From: Sphingomonas crusticola
Lineage (GTDB): Bacteria; Pseudomonadota; Alphaproteobacteria; Sphingomonadales; Sphingomonadaceae
NCBI RefSeq assembly: GCF_003391115.1
Contig: NZ_QTJP01000001.1
Location: 3,184,501 to 3,248,500 of the forward strand
Length of the DNA stretch: 64,000 nucleotides
Direction of reading: 5' to 3'
The translations under genes and the position numbers were made by a program. Positions 24,170-33,912 of the stretch are shown one piece after another (the first letter of the stretch is position 1; each line of letters opens with the position of its first letter). The notes below the pieces were generated by a model that was not told the DNA's origin, did not search any database, and saw nothing but the letters and a program-made list of their open reading frames with translations.

Positions 24170-24332
24170 TCCGCAGGCTCCGGCCCGCCCCAACCAACAG
24201 TAAAATCGACCGACGCGAGCAGCGTATCCGCTCGCCGTCGAGGACTTGCGCCGCCCGCCGGCGAACCTGGCCGCATTCCTGCGGCTAGTGAGTGAGTGCG
24301 GCTGCCTTGAGAAGATAAGAAGGGAAAACATC

Positions 24333-24734
24333 ATGGCTTATCTCGATCACGCATCCGCCTTCGCGATCGCCGGTGCGCATTCCGTGCCGGCACCGTGGGC
24401 TGCCCAGGATGAAGGCAAGGTCGATTTCAGCCCGCTGGAATGGACCGTCATCGCCCTGTCGCGGCGCGACAGCATTTCGAGCCTAAGCACCCCCGGACCC
24501 ATTGCCCGTGCGCTTGGCAGCCTGTTCGGACTTGGCCGTGAATCCACGCTGGCCGACCCGCGGCTCGAAGCTTTGCGTCGGGTTGCCGTCCATGCCTGGC
24601 GCCGCGGCTACACGCTGCCCGTGTCCGAGATCAAACGCTTCCTCGCTGCCGGTTTCTCGACCGGCCAATTCGAAACCTTGCTCGCCAGCGTCGCTTCGAA
24701 GCGCCTCGAGCGTCGCCGGAGTTCCGCGGCATGA
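24333..24734 (+). CDS. Small protein of unknown function, first gene of the RND efflux operon
   Basis: A 133-residue soluble-looking protein starting MAYLDHASAFAIAGAHSVPA, with AAGGG-type ribosome site (AGAAGGGA) about eight bases upstream. No signal peptide, membrane segment or catalytic motif was recognised. The C-terminal half is helical and basic (RLEALRRVAVHAWRRGY, then KRFLAAGFSTGQFETLLAS, ending SKRLERRRSSAA). The stop overlaps the start of the membrane-fusion gene by four bases (ATGA), so it is translationally coupled to the pump and probably functionally tied to it. I do not recognise the family; a DNA- or pump-associated accessory role would be guesswork. Confidence 0.75.
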   Translation: MAYLDHASAFAIAGAHSVPAPWAAQDEGKVDFSPLEWTVIALSRRDSISSLSTPGPIARALGSLFGLGRESTLADPRLEALRRVAVHAWRRGYTLPVSEIKRFLAAGFSTGQFETLLASVASKRLERRRSSAA

Positions 24735-25993
24735 ACATGCTTACCCACGACATCCACGCCGATAAGGATGCCGAAGCGCGATCAGCCCGATCGCGCTCGG
24801 TGCGTAACGGCAGCGTCGCGGTCGTCGCAGCCCTGCTGGTTGCCGGCGGAGCCTGGAAATTGACGCATCAGGCCCCGGCTGCGGCCGCTCCGCCGCCGGC
24901 CAACGTCACGATCGCCAGCCCGCTGGCGCGCGACGTCCGCGCCTGGGACGATTATGTCGGGCGCTTCGCGCCGAGCAAGACGGTCGAGGTCCGGCCGCGC
25001 GTTTCGGGCCAGGTCGTCGGCGTTCACTTCAAGGACGGCGACATCGTCCGCCAGGGCCAGTTGCTGTTCACGATCGACCCGCGCCCGTTTGCGGCCGCGC
25101 TGGCCGAAGCCCGTGCCAATGGCGCCAGTGCGCGCAGCACGCTGGCACTGGCCCGCGCCGACCTCGCCCGCGCCAACCGGCTGGTCGGCGACGAGGCGAT
25201 CTCCGCCGGAGAAGTCGATGCCTTGAGGGCGCGCGTACAGGCCGCCCAGGCCGCGGTGGCGGCGGCCGATGCCCGAACGCGGGATAAGGCATTGGATGTT
25301 GAATTCACGCAGGTACGCGCGCCGATCTCAGGCCGCATCTCCGATCGTCGCGTCGACGCCGGCAATCAGGTTGCGGGCGGCGAGGGCACGGCGGGAAGCC
25401 TGCTCACCACGATCAACGCGCTCGATCCGATCTACTTCTCGTTCGATGGGTCGGAGGCGTTGTTCATCAAGGCGCAGCGGGCCCGTGCCGCCGGTACGGC
25501 TGCATCGCCGGTGGAAATTCAATTGCAGGACGAAGCGGGCTATCGCTGGAAGGGCAGGCTCGACTTCACCGACAACGGCTTGGATCCTCGATCGGGCACG
25601 ATCCGGGGGCGGGCAGTATTGCCCAATCCCAATTACTTCCTGACGCCGGGCATGTTCGGAAACATGCGTCTGGCGAGCGGTGGCACGCAGCGCGCATTGC
25701 TGGTGCCGGATTCCGCCATCCAGACGGATCAGGCGCGCAAAACTTTGCTGGTTGTCGGCAAGGACGGCAAGGTCGCCGTCAAACCGGTGCAGCTCGGCCC
25801 CGTCGTCGACGGGTTGCGCGTCATCGCTTCCGGCATTTCGCCGACCGACAAGGTCATCATCAGCGGAACGCAAATGGCGCTGCCCGGCATGCCGGTCGAT
25901 GCCCATCCCGGCAAGATCGCGCCCGAAGCGGGTGCCGATGCGACGCCGTCCGCCATCGCTCCGGCCGCAGCCCAAGCCACTTTCGCCCGCTAA
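24731..25993 (+). CDS. RND efflux periplasmic adaptor (membrane-fusion protein, AcrA/MexA type)
   Basis: A 420-residue adaptor joining the inner-membrane pump to the outer-membrane channel. There is an N-terminal membrane anchor (residues about 25-45) without a clear lipobox. A lipoyl half-motif is seen at VEVRPRVSGQVVGVHFKDGD and its partner at FTQVRAPISGRISDRRVDAGN, with an alpha-hairpin of ARA/LARADLARANRL between them. Beta-barrel and membrane-proximal domains follow (RGRAVLPNPNYFLTPGMFGNM). It starts four bases inside the preceding gene and lies 23 bases before the pump gene. Confidence 0.95.
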   Translation: MNMLTHDIHADKDAEARSARSRSVRNGSVAVVAALLVAGGAWKLTHQAPAAAAPPPANVTIASPLARDVRAWDDYVGRFAPSKTVEVRPRVSGQVVGVHFKDGDIVRQGQLLFTIDPRPFAAALAEARANGASARSTLALARADLARANRLVGDEAISAGEVDALRARVQAAQAAVAAADARTRDKALDVEFTQVRAPISGRISDRRVDAGNQVAGGEGTAGSLLTTINALDPIYFSFDGSEALFIKAQRARAAGTAASPVEIQLQDEAGYRWKGRLDFTDNGLDPRSGTIRGRAVLPNPNYFLTPGMFGNMRLASGGTQRALLVPDSAIQTDQARKTLLVVGKDGKVAVKPVQLGPVVDGLRVIASGISPTDKVIISGTQMALPGMPVDAHPGKIAPEAGADATPSAIAPAAAQATFAR

Positions 25994-26016
25994 GCCGGAC
26001 CAACAGGACAAAGATC

Positions 26017-29000
26017 ATGCGCTTTTCGCGCTTTTTCATCACGCGGCCGATCTTCGCCGCGGTGATCGCGATCGCGATCACCATCGTCGGCGCGCTTGCC
26101 TATTTCGCGCTGCCGATCTCGCAATATCCGGACATCGTGCCACCGACCGTAACCGTGACCGCCAATTATCCGGGCGCAAGCGCGGAGACGGTGGCCGAGA
26201 CGGTCGCCGCGCCGATCGAGCAGGAGATTAACGGCGTCGACAACATGCTGTACCAGTCGTCGCAATCGACCGGCGACGGCAAGCTGGTCGTCACCGTCAC
26301 CTTCAAGATCGGTACCGACCTCGACGCCGCGCAGGTGCTGGTCCAGAACCGCGTCGCGGTCGCCGTGCCGCGCCTGCCGGAAGAAGTTCAGCGGCTTGGC
26401 GTCGTCACCAAGAAGACTTCGCCCGACTTCCTGATGGTCGTGAACCTGATCTCGCCCGACGACAGCCTCGATCGCGGCTATATCTCCAACTACGCCCTGA
26501 CCCAGGTGCGCGACCGCCTGGCGCGGATCGACGGCGTCGGCGACGTGCAATTGTTCGGCAGCCGCGACTTCTCGATGCGCGTGTGGATCGATCCCGGCCG
26601 TGCGGCGGCATTGGGCCTGACCGCGGGCGACATCGTGTCGGCGCTGCGCGCGCAAAACGTGCAGGTCGCTTCCGGCGCGCTAGGGCAGCCCCCTTATGAC
26701 ACGGGCCAGGCCTTCCAGCTCAACGTCGAGACGCAAGGCCGCCTGACGGATCCAAAGCAGTTCGGGGACGTGGTCGTCCGCACCGATCCCGATGGACATC
26801 AGGTGCGTGTCTCCGATGTCGCACGCGTCGAGCTCGGCGCGCAGGATTACGGCACCAACACCTATCTCAGCGGCAAGCCGACCGTGATCGTCGCCGTCTT
26901 CCAACGGCCCGGATCGAACGCGCTCGCCGCCGCCGAAGGTGTCTCCGCCGCGATGAAGGAAATGTCGGGCAAGTTCCCGCAGGGTCTCGCCTATCGCGTG
27001 ATCTACAATCCGACCGAATTCATCTCGCAGTCGATCGACGCGGTGAAGCATACGCTGGCCGAGGCGATGATCCTGGTCGTGCTGGTCATCCTCATATTCC
27101 TCCAGAAGTGGCGCGCGGCGATCATTCCGATCGTGGCCATCCCGGTCTCGCTGATCGGGACCTTCGCGGTGCTGGAGGCGGTCGGCTATTCGCTCAACAA
27201 CCTGTCGCTGTTCGGCATGGTGCTGGCGATCGGCATCGTCGTCGATGACGCCATCGTCGTGGTCGAAAATGTCGAGCGGAACCTCGAACGCGGGCTCACG
27301 CCACTCGAGGCGGCGCGAACGTCGATGGACGAGGTTTCGACGGCGCTGGTGGCGATCGTGCTGGTGCTGTGCGCGGTGTTCGTGCCGACCTTGTTCCTGA
27401 GCGGTCTGTCCGGCGCCTTCTATCGCCAGTTCGCGGTCACGATCTCGTCGGCAACGATCATTTCGCTCGTCCTGTCGCTTACGCTTTCCCCGGCGCTTGC
27501 CGCAATCCTGCTCAAGCCGCACGCGGCGCAGGACGAAGGCGGCCCACGCTGGCGGCGTGCGATCCGCACTGCGGGCGGCCGGTTCAACCGTGGGTTCGAG
27601 CGGCTTAGCCAGGGCTATGGGCGCCTGACGCACCGGCTGGTGCTGCGGCCGGGTCGCATGATGCTGGCTTATGCGGGCTTGATCGCGCTCACCGTGGGCG
27701 TTTTCTGGGCCACGCCGACCGGCTTCGTGCCGGCGCAGGATCAGGGCTATTTCCTGACCGTGATCCAGCTGCCGCCCGGATCCTCGATCGCGCGCACCGA
27801 TGCCGTGATGAAGAAGGTTGCCGCGCGCATCCTGCCGCTCAAGGGGGTCAAGGGTTCGGTCATGCTCGCCGGCTTCGACGGGCCGTCGCAGACTCTCGCC
27901 CCGAACACTGCCGCGGCCTACGTCCCGTTGATGAGCTTCGAGGAGCGCAAGAAGCTCGGGGTCTCGCTCGGCAGCATCATGGGCGAAGCGCAGAAGGCGA
28001 CCGCCGACATCACCGAAGCCCGGCTGCTGATCGTCCCGCCGCCACTGATCCAAGGTATCGGTTCCGCCGGCGGCTATCGCATCATGGTCCAGGACCAGGG
28101 CGGCCACGGCTATAACGACCTTGGCGCCGTCAGCTATGGTCTGATCGGCCAGGCCAATCAGACCAAGGGCCTGAAGCAGATCTACACCTTCTTCGCGACC
28201 AACACGCCGCGCATCTTCGCCGATATCGATCGGCGCAAGGCCGATCTGCTGGGCGTGCCGCCGGAACGCGTGTTCGAAGCTTTGCAGGTCTATCTCGGCT
28301 CGGCGTTCGTCAACGATTTCAACCTGCTCGGCCGCACCTATCGCGTCACCGCGCAGGCTGACGCGCGGTACCGCAACACGACCGCCGACATCGCCAACCT
28401 GAAGACGCGTTCGAATTCCGGCGCGATGGTGCCGATCGGATCGGTCGCAACCTTCAAGGACAAGACCGGGCCGTATCGCGTAACGCGCTACAATCTCTTC
28501 CCGGCGGTCGAGGTTGATGGCGACACCGCACCGGGCACGTCGTCGGGCGAAGCGCTCAAGACTATGGATGCGCTGGCCGACAAGACTTTGCCTGCGGGCT
28601 ACGGTCACGAATGGACCGGCATCGCCTATCAGCAGAAGGCGGCCGGCAGCACGTCCGCGCTGGTCTTCGCAATGGCAGTGGTGTTCGTCTTCCTGGTGCT
28701 GGCGGCGCAATATGAAAGCCTGACGCTGCCACTGGCGATCGTCTTGATCGTGCCGATGTGCCTGTTGGCGGCGATGACCGGCGTGAACCTGCGCGGCATG
28801 GACAATAATGTCCTCACGCAGATCGGGCTGGTCGTGCTGATCGCGCTGGCGGCGAAGAACGCGATCCTGGTGGTCGAGTTCGCCAAACAGGCGGAGGAAG
28901 AACAGGGCATGTCGCCGGTCGATGCCGCGGTCCATGCTGCGCGCACCCGCCTGCGGCCGATCCTGATGACCAGCTTCGCGTTCATCCTCGGCGCAGTGCC

Positions 29001-29199
29001 GCTCGTGATCGCCAAGGGGGCGGGCTCGGAACTCCGCCAGGCGCTCGGCACGGCTGTCTTCTTCGGCATGATCGGCGTGACCGGCTTCGGCCTGATTTTC
29101 ACGCCGACCTTCTACGTTGTCTGCCGCGCATTGGGCGATCGCTTTGCCCGTCGCCGCGGCGGCCAGGCCGGCAGCCTCGCGCTGCAGCCGGCCGAATAA
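26017..29199 (+). CDS. RND multidrug efflux pump (AcrB/MexB, HAE1 family)
   Basis: A 1060-residue inner-membrane antiporter, the normal length for HAE1 pumps. It begins MRFSRFFITRPIFAAVIAI and has two homologous halves, each with a large periplasmic loop. INGVDNMLYQSSQSTGDG and the TM4 segment GIVVDDAIVVVENVERN hold the paired proton-relay aspartates. GLVVLIALAAKNAILVVEFA in TM10 carries the lysine counterpart. It drives export of hydrophobic compounds with the adjacent adaptor and channel. Regulated with them by the TetR protein. Substrates cannot be read from sequence. Confidence 0.97.
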   Translation: MRFSRFFITRPIFAAVIAIAITIVGALAYFALPISQYPDIVPPTVTVTANYPGASAETVAETVAAPIEQEINGVDNMLYQSSQSTGDGKLVVTVTFKIGTDLDAAQVLVQNRVAVAVPRLPEEVQRLGVVTKKTSPDFLMVVNLISPDDSLDRGYISNYALTQVRDRLARIDGVGDVQLFGSRDFSMRVWIDPGRAAALGLTAGDIVSALRAQNVQVASGALGQPPYDTGQAFQLNVETQGRLTDPKQFGDVVVRTDPDGHQVRVSDVARVELGAQDYGTNTYLSGKPTVIVAVFQRPGSNALAAAEGVSAAMKEMSGKFPQGLAYRVIYNPTEFISQSIDAVKHTLAEAMILVVLVILIFLQKWRAAIIPIVAIPVSLIGTFAVLEAVGYSLNNLSLFGMVLAIGIVVDDAIVVVENVERNLERGLTPLEAARTSMDEVSTALVAIVLVLCAVFVPTLFLSGLSGAFYRQFAVTISSATIISLVLSLTLSPALAAILLKPHAAQDEGGPRWRRAIRTAGGRFNRGFERLSQGYGRLTHRLVLRPGRMMLAYAGLIALTVGVFWATPTGFVPAQDQGYFLTVIQLPPGSSIARTDAVMKKVAARILPLKGVKGSVMLAGFDGPSQTLAPNTAAAYVPLMSFEERKKLGVSLGSIMGEAQKATADITEARLLIVPPPLIQGIGSAGGYRIMVQDQGGHGYNDLGAVSYGLIGQANQTKGLKQIYTFFATNTPRIFADIDRRKADLLGVPPERVFEALQVYLGSAFVNDFNLLGRTYRVTAQADARYRNTTADIANLKTRSNSGAMVPIGSVATFKDKTGPYRVTRYNLFPAVEVDGDTAPGTSSGEALKTMDALADKTLPAGYGHEWTGIAYQQKAAGSTSALVFAMAVVFVFLVLAAQYESLTLPLAIVLIVPMCLLAAMTGVNLRGMDNNVLTQIGLVVLIALAAKNAILVVEFAKQAEEEQGMSPVDAAVHAARTRLRPILMTSFAFILGAVPLVIAKGAGSELRQALGTAVFFGMIGVTGFGLIFTPTFYVVCRALGDRFARRRGGQAGSLALQPAE

Positions 29200-29209
29200 G
29201 GAAAATGTC

Positions 29210-30646
29210 ATGACTTTCGTCAAATTGCTTCCGGCCGTCTCGGCACTGGCGCTGGTCGCCTGTTCGGTTGGCCCGAATTACGTGCCGCCTTTGCCTGCGG
29301 CCAATGCACAGGCGCCTCTACTCACGGCCAGTGCGCCGGTCAGCGACGCGCAGACGCCAGGTCAGTGGTGGAAACTCTACGACGATCCGGTGCTCGACGG
29401 ACTGGTCGGCGATGCGCTGGCCGCCAACACCGACATCCGGGTGGCAGTGGCGCGGCTGGATCGCGCCAAGGCGTCGCTGCGCGGCGCCCGTTCCGACCTG
29501 CTACCGCAGACCACACTCAGCGCCAGCCCCGCTTACGGCCGACTGCCTTCCGATCAGCGCCTGCCGGGGACGAAGCGTAACGACTGGCAGGTCGATGCCG
29601 GACTGGACGTCTCCTACGAACTCGACCTGTCCGGCCGTGTACGGCGCGAGATCGAAGCCGCGCATGGCGATGTCGGCGCCGCGGCAGCCGATGTCGACGC
29701 CGTGCGGGTTTCGATCGTCGCGGAGACGATCGGCGCTTATGTGGAAGCCGCCTCGGCCGCCGAGCAGATCAAAGTAGCGCAGTCGATCGTCGCGTTGCTC
29801 GATCATTCCGTTGGCATCACACAAAAGCGCCTGGATGCAGGGCGGGCGGAGCGGCTGGATGTCGTTCGCCTCGCGACGCTCGCGGATCAACGCAGGGCCG
29901 AAATTCCGCCTCTGATCGCCCAGCGCGAAGCGGCACTATATCGCCTGGCGATGCTCACCGGGCGCACGCCGGACGCATTGCCGTCGGTCGCGACCGCGCG
30001 CGACACGACCCCAGAGATTCGTCAGCTCATCCCGGTGGGAGACGGCGGGACTTTGCTGGCGCGGCGTCCCGATGTCCGTGCCGCCGAACGACGGCTCGCA
30101 GCCAATACAGCGCGGATTGGCGTCGCCACGGCCGACCTTTATCCGCGCATCGTCCTCGGCGGCTCGATCGGCCAGTCGAGCACGGGTTTCTCGAATTTGT
30201 TCGGCGGCGGCCCATTACGCTGGCTGTTGGGTCCGCTGATCAGCTGGAATTTCCCCAACCAGTCGGCCGCACGGGCCCGCATCGCAGAGGCGAGGGCGGA
30301 CCGCGATGGATCGCTCGCTTCTTTCGATGGCGCAGTGCTGCGTGCGCTGCAGGAGACCGACACCGCATTGTCGGCTTATGCCCAGTCGCTCAACCGCCGT
30401 CAGGCGTTGAAGACCGCGCACGACGATGCGGCGCGCGCATCGCGGATCGTGCAGGCGCGTCAGCGTGAGGGGCAGGTCGATTACCTGACGCTGATCGACG
30501 CAGAACGCACCGACGCCGAAGCTGCGGCTGCGTTGGCCCAGTCACAATACGCGGTCGCCTCGGCGCAGGTCGATCTGTTTCGCGCACTCGGCGGCGGCTG
30601 GCAGGAGGCCGGCACCGACGCGGGTGGTGGATGGGCTGGCAAATAG
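29210..30646 (+). CDS. Outer-membrane efflux channel lipoprotein (OprM/NodT family)
   Basis: A 478-residue TolC-like lipoprotein. The start at 29210 gives a lipoprotein signal (LALVACSVGPNYVPP, acylated cysteine about residue 17); an open frame from 29117 overlaps the pump gene and destroys the signal. Two repeated coiled-coil halves are visible (DIRVAVARLDRAKASLRGARS, and AERRLAANTARIGVATADLYP with GGSIG). It lies 10 bases after the pump gene and completes the tripartite system. The end faces the convergent autotransporter gene across a hairpin. Confidence 0.95.
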   Translation: MTFVKLLPAVSALALVACSVGPNYVPPLPAANAQAPLLTASAPVSDAQTPGQWWKLYDDPVLDGLVGDALAANTDIRVAVARLDRAKASLRGARSDLLPQTTLSASPAYGRLPSDQRLPGTKRNDWQVDAGLDVSYELDLSGRVRREIEAAHGDVGAAAADVDAVRVSIVAETIGAYVEAASAAEQIKVAQSIVALLDHSVGITQKRLDAGRAERLDVVRLATLADQRRAEIPPLIAQREAALYRLAMLTGRTPDALPSVATARDTTPEIRQLIPVGDGGTLLARRPDVRAAERRLAANTARIGVATADLYPRIVLGGSIGQSSTGFSNLFGGGPLRWLLGPLISWNFPNQSAARARIAEARADRDGSLASFDGAVLRALQETDTALSAYAQSLNRRQALKTAHDDAARASRIVQARQREGQVDYLTLIDAERTDAEAAAALAQSQYAVASAQVDLFRALGGGWQEAGTDAGGGWAGK

Positions 30647-30657
30647 ATGCGGTCGGC

Positions 30658-30685
30658 GAAGCGCCGGGCAGGGGCCCAGCGCTTC
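30658..30685. terminator. Hairpin between convergent efflux operon and autotransporter gene
   Basis: GAAGCGC (30658-30664) and GCGCTTC (30679-30685) form a 7-base stem around a GC-rich loop, 12 bases after the channel gene's stop and 12 before the autotransporter's. No T-tract is seen, so it is a weak terminator candidate. Confidence 0.3.
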
Positions 30686-30696
30686 CGATCGATCGA

Positions 30697-33600
30697 CTAG
30701 AAGGATCCGCGGAAGCCGAAGCGTCCCGAAAAGATGCGCTGGCCGTTGCTGCGGGTCTCCACCACGCCGGATGCGATGAAGCGGAAGCTCGACGATCCGA
30801 GCGACGCATTGGCACCGCCGACCCAGCCGCTCTTGCGGTCCTCCGGCAACAGCGTGAAATCGCTGCCTCCGGTGAAATGCGCGCGCGTGCCATTCAGATC
30901 GGAGCTCAGGATCTGGCGGCGACCGCCTTCCAGCTCGAGCCGCAGGGTGGTGGCTTCCGGATCGGTACGATTGCCGAAGTTGATGCCGGCGGCGAGCATG
31001 CCGGTTGCGGCCGCTTCGCTGCTGGTGCGCTTGGCGACGGCGAGATCGAAGCCTGCGCCCCCGCCGGTTTCGTTATGCGAGCTTTCCGACAGGCGGTTGT
31101 AAGTCAGCAAGGCCGAGGGGCGCAGGTAGAAGGCCCCAGCCGTCCACTCATAGCTTGCCTTGGCTCCTGCCGCGGCATTGATGCCGTTCCACTTGCCCTT
31201 GCTGGTCAGGATCGACGGCGACGTATCGGTCGCACCGGAGAGCGAACGGGTTTCCGACAAGCGGACATAGCCGGCGCTGCCGTAGGCGGTAAGCTTCAGG
31301 CCGCCCCAACCGCTATACCAATGGAGACCGCCGCCAAACTGGTTGGCGCTGACCTCATTGGCGCCGCTGTCGCGCACGTCGCCGTGGATGTAACCGATCG
31401 AGATGCCCGCGCGGCTATTGTCGCCGATGGCGAGATCGCCACCGCCGGTAAGGCCCCAGCCGCTACCGCCATTGCCGGGCGTGTCGTTGGCGCCCTGGTG
31501 CTCGTCCCACAGTGCCTGCTGCGCCCACAGGCTGACGCGGCCGAGCGTCGCCCATGGTGTCACATTCTCGGTCGGCGCCAGTGCGCGGCTGCCTTCGCTC
31601 AGCACATCGAAGACGCCGCCCTGATGGTCGGGCAGCATTTCGCGATAGTGAAGCAGGGTTGGGTCGCGTTCGGTCAGGCCGAGGAACAGGGTCGACAGCG
31701 TGGTGTTGCTCTGGATCGCCGAGAAGACGGCGTCATAGCTCGCAGCCTCGGAGCGCCGCAGCTGCAACTCGGTCGCGGTCTTGCGCTGGATCGCGACGCC
31801 GACCGTGCCCGCCGTCGCGTCGGTCGCGAGCGACCCCTTCAACAGATAGGGAAGGTTGCTGATCGAGAGCGACAAATTGTTCGCGCCGACCAGCGATCCG
31901 CTCTGCAGCACGGTGGTGCTGCCCGAAGTCAAGCCGAACTTCACCAGCGATACGGCCAGCGTCGCTGGGCCGGTGAAGGTGGTCGCGCCGGTAACGTTGA
32001 TCAGCGTGTGCGCGGCGGGCGTGGTTGGATCGAGCACCACCCCGATCGTGCCGCCGCTGACGTTCAGGCTGCTCATGGTCGAGGTGTCGGTCGTGTTGAA
32101 CGCGAGCGTGCCGCCGTTGAGCGCGACCGCAGCGTTGAGCGCCGCGCCGTTCGTATTGATGAACTTGCCGAAGAAGCCCGAGCCGGTGCCGATCGTCAGC
32201 GTGTTGTTGCCCGCACCGAAATCGATCGAGCCCGAATAGCTGCTCGTGCCGGACAACGTCACATTGTCATTGCCGTCGCCCAGCGTCGCGTCGATCACGG
32301 CCGCGGTGGTGCCGCTCAAGGCGATGGTGTCGTTACCCGCGCCGAGCGCCATCTTCGATGAGATCACACCGGCCGACGCGCTGACGACATCGTTGCCGCT
32401 GCCCGTAACGAGGCCGCCGCTGAGGGCGGGAAGCGTAGTCTGGGTCGAAGTGGCCAGCGCCTGCGTATAGGTGAAGCCGGTCGTGTTGACCGAAGCGTCG
32501 ATCGCGCGCTGCGTGCCGTCGGTGCTCGAAGCGAGGATCGAGCCGCTGTTCGTGACGCTGGCGAGCGTTCCGCTCTTATCGAGAATGGCGGTGGAAGCGC
32601 CGGTTGCGGCGGTCGTCTGCGCCGAGATCGTGCCGCTGTTGGCGATCGTAGGCAGCGTGGCGCCGGCATCGATCTGAACGCCGACCGAGCTGCCACCGGC
32701 AGTTGCAGTCGCGCCCGCGCCGATGCTGCCGGTAACGGTGAGCTTCGGTGTGGTCGCCCCGGCTCCCAGGCGCAGGCCGTAAGCCGCCGCGCCGTTGGCG
32801 CTGCCGGCAATCTGGCCACCGACGGCGATGCCGCCATTGACGGTGACGGGTGCACCGAGGCCTCCGACTTGCGCGCCCGTGGCGCTGATGCCGGAATAGA
32901 CGCCGACGCCGGCGATCTTACCGTTGATGATCAGCCCGTTCGTATCGCCGGAGAAGACCCCGAGCGTAACCGGTGCGGCCGTCGACCCGATCAGCAGCGA
33001 AGGTGCGCTGCCATAAGTGACGAAGGTGGCGGTTGTCTGCGTCGCGTCGGCAATGCCGTCCTTGTCGACGTCGGCGGTGGTGTTGGTCGTGTCCGCCGGA
33101 GCGGCGGCAATCAGCACGCCGCCGGCGACGTTGCCGTTGACGACCATCGCCGACCCGCCTTGCTGCAAGTTTTCCGCGGTGAGCTTGGTGACGTCAGCCG
33201 GAAGCGCGGTCGAGCTATAACCCGTGGTCGTGATCGATCCGTGCACCACCACCTGACCGGTGACGTTGCCGGTCAGCGCGAGGCCCGTGGAATTGCCGCC
33301 GAGCATGCTGATCGCGCTGGAGATAGCGACATTTCCGGTCACCGATCCCAGCCGGACACCGTAATCGTTGTTGCCGGTGACGGTGATCGCCCCGGTGTTG
33401 GTCGTGACGTTGCCGACGATCGGCGCGGCCGCAAAGATGCCGGCCGAATTGTTGCCGCGAACGGTGATCACGCCGGTGTTGTTCAGCGTGCCGGTGAAGG
33501 GCGTGGTGCCGTCGATGCGGATCGCATAGCGGTTGCTGCCCTGGGCATAGGGTCCGTCGAGCACAGTGTCGGCATTAGTGTCGGTACGGGTATAGGTTTC

Positions 33601-33912
33601 GTCGAGCGTGATCGCGCCCGAATTGGTAATGCCGCTGGTGAAACCGCCCGCCGCGACGATGCCGGCCGCATCATTGATGCCGGAAAAAGTGATCTTGCCT
33701 GCGCTGGTGACGGTATTGTTGCTGTCGATCGTAACCGCATTACCCGCCGCGGTAGGCGTGATCGAACCGTCGGCCGTGATGCTGATATTGCCAGCGGTAG
33801 AGGTGCGGACCGGCGCGGTGGTGGCGGTGCTGATCGTCGTATCGGCGCGCGCTTCAGCCGCGAGAAGAGTTGCAAGGGTGGTGATGCAGGTTGCTGTGAG
33901 CGCCAGGCGCAT
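30697..33912 (-). CDS. Autotransporter outer-membrane beta-barrel protein with repetitive passenger
   Basis: About 1071 residues from ATG 33912 (MRLALTATCITTLATLLAAE, a clear signal peptide ending EARA); an open frame starts 72 bases earlier. The passenger (about 25-720) is rich in T, G, N, I and V with beta-helix-like repeats of the SGxITVTGNN kind. A stretch of GSGNDVV, GAGNDTI, GDGNDNV and GAGNNTL tandem motifs recalls RTX-type repeats. The C-terminal 300 residues form an autotransporter barrel (WGLTGGGDLAIGDNSRAGIS onward) ending GFRGSF. It probably displays or secretes an adhesin-like passenger; no protease or esterase motif was seen. Convergent with the efflux operon. Confidence 0.85.
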   Translation of the reverse strand: MRLALTATCITTLATLLAAEARADTTISTATTAPVRTSTAGNISITADGSITPTAAGNAVTIDSNNTVTSAGKITFSGINDAAGIVAAGGFTSGITNSGAITLDETYTRTDTNADTVLDGPYAQGSNRYAIRIDGTTPFTGTLNNTGVITVRGNNSAGIFAAAPIVGNVTTNTGAITVTGNNDYGVRLGSVTGNVAISSAISMLGGNSTGLALTGNVTGQVVVHGSITTTGYSSTALPADVTKLTAENLQQGGSAMVVNGNVAGGVLIAAAPADTTNTTADVDKDGIADATQTTATFVTYGSAPSLLIGSTAAPVTLGVFSGDTNGLIINGKIAGVGVYSGISATGAQVGGLGAPVTVNGGIAVGGQIAGSANGAAAYGLRLGAGATTPKLTVTGSIGAGATATAGGSSVGVQIDAGATLPTIANSGTISAQTTAATGASTAILDKSGTLASVTNSGSILASSTDGTQRAIDASVNTTGFTYTQALATSTQTTLPALSGGLVTGSGNDVVSASAGVISSKMALGAGNDTIALSGTTAAVIDATLGDGNDNVTLSGTSSYSGSIDFGAGNNTLTIGTGSGFFGKFINTNGAALNAAVALNGGTLAFNTTDTSTMSSLNVSGGTIGVVLDPTTPAAHTLINVTGATTFTGPATLAVSLVKFGLTSGSTTVLQSGSLVGANNLSLSISNLPYLLKGSLATDATAGTVGVAIQRKTATELQLRRSEAASYDAVFSAIQSNTTLSTLFLGLTERDPTLLHYREMLPDHQGGVFDVLSEGSRALAPTENVTPWATLGRVSLWAQQALWDEHQGANDTPGNGGSGWGLTGGGDLAIGDNSRAGISIGYIHGDVRDSGANEVSANQFGGGLHWYSGWGGLKLTAYGSAGYVRLSETRSLSGATDTSPSILTSKGKWNGINAAAGAKASYEWTAGAFYLRPSALLTYNRLSESSHNETGGGAGFDLAVAKRTSSEAAATGMLAAGINFGNRTDPEATTLRLELEGGRRQILSSDLNGTRAHFTGGSDFTLLPEDRKSGWVGGANASLGSSSFRFIASGVVETRSNGQRIFSGRFGFRGSF

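Noticed and set aside
26680-29223. 847-codon open frame on the minus strand
   Set aside because: It lies wholly opposite the RND pump gene; its translation is rich in R, H, D and Q with no domain, as expected for a GC-rich antisense shadow.
31856-33912. Repetitive DNA in the autotransporter gene considered as CRISPR or satellite
   Set aside because: Repeats are imperfect at DNA level, without regular spacers, and follow the protein's beta-helix period.
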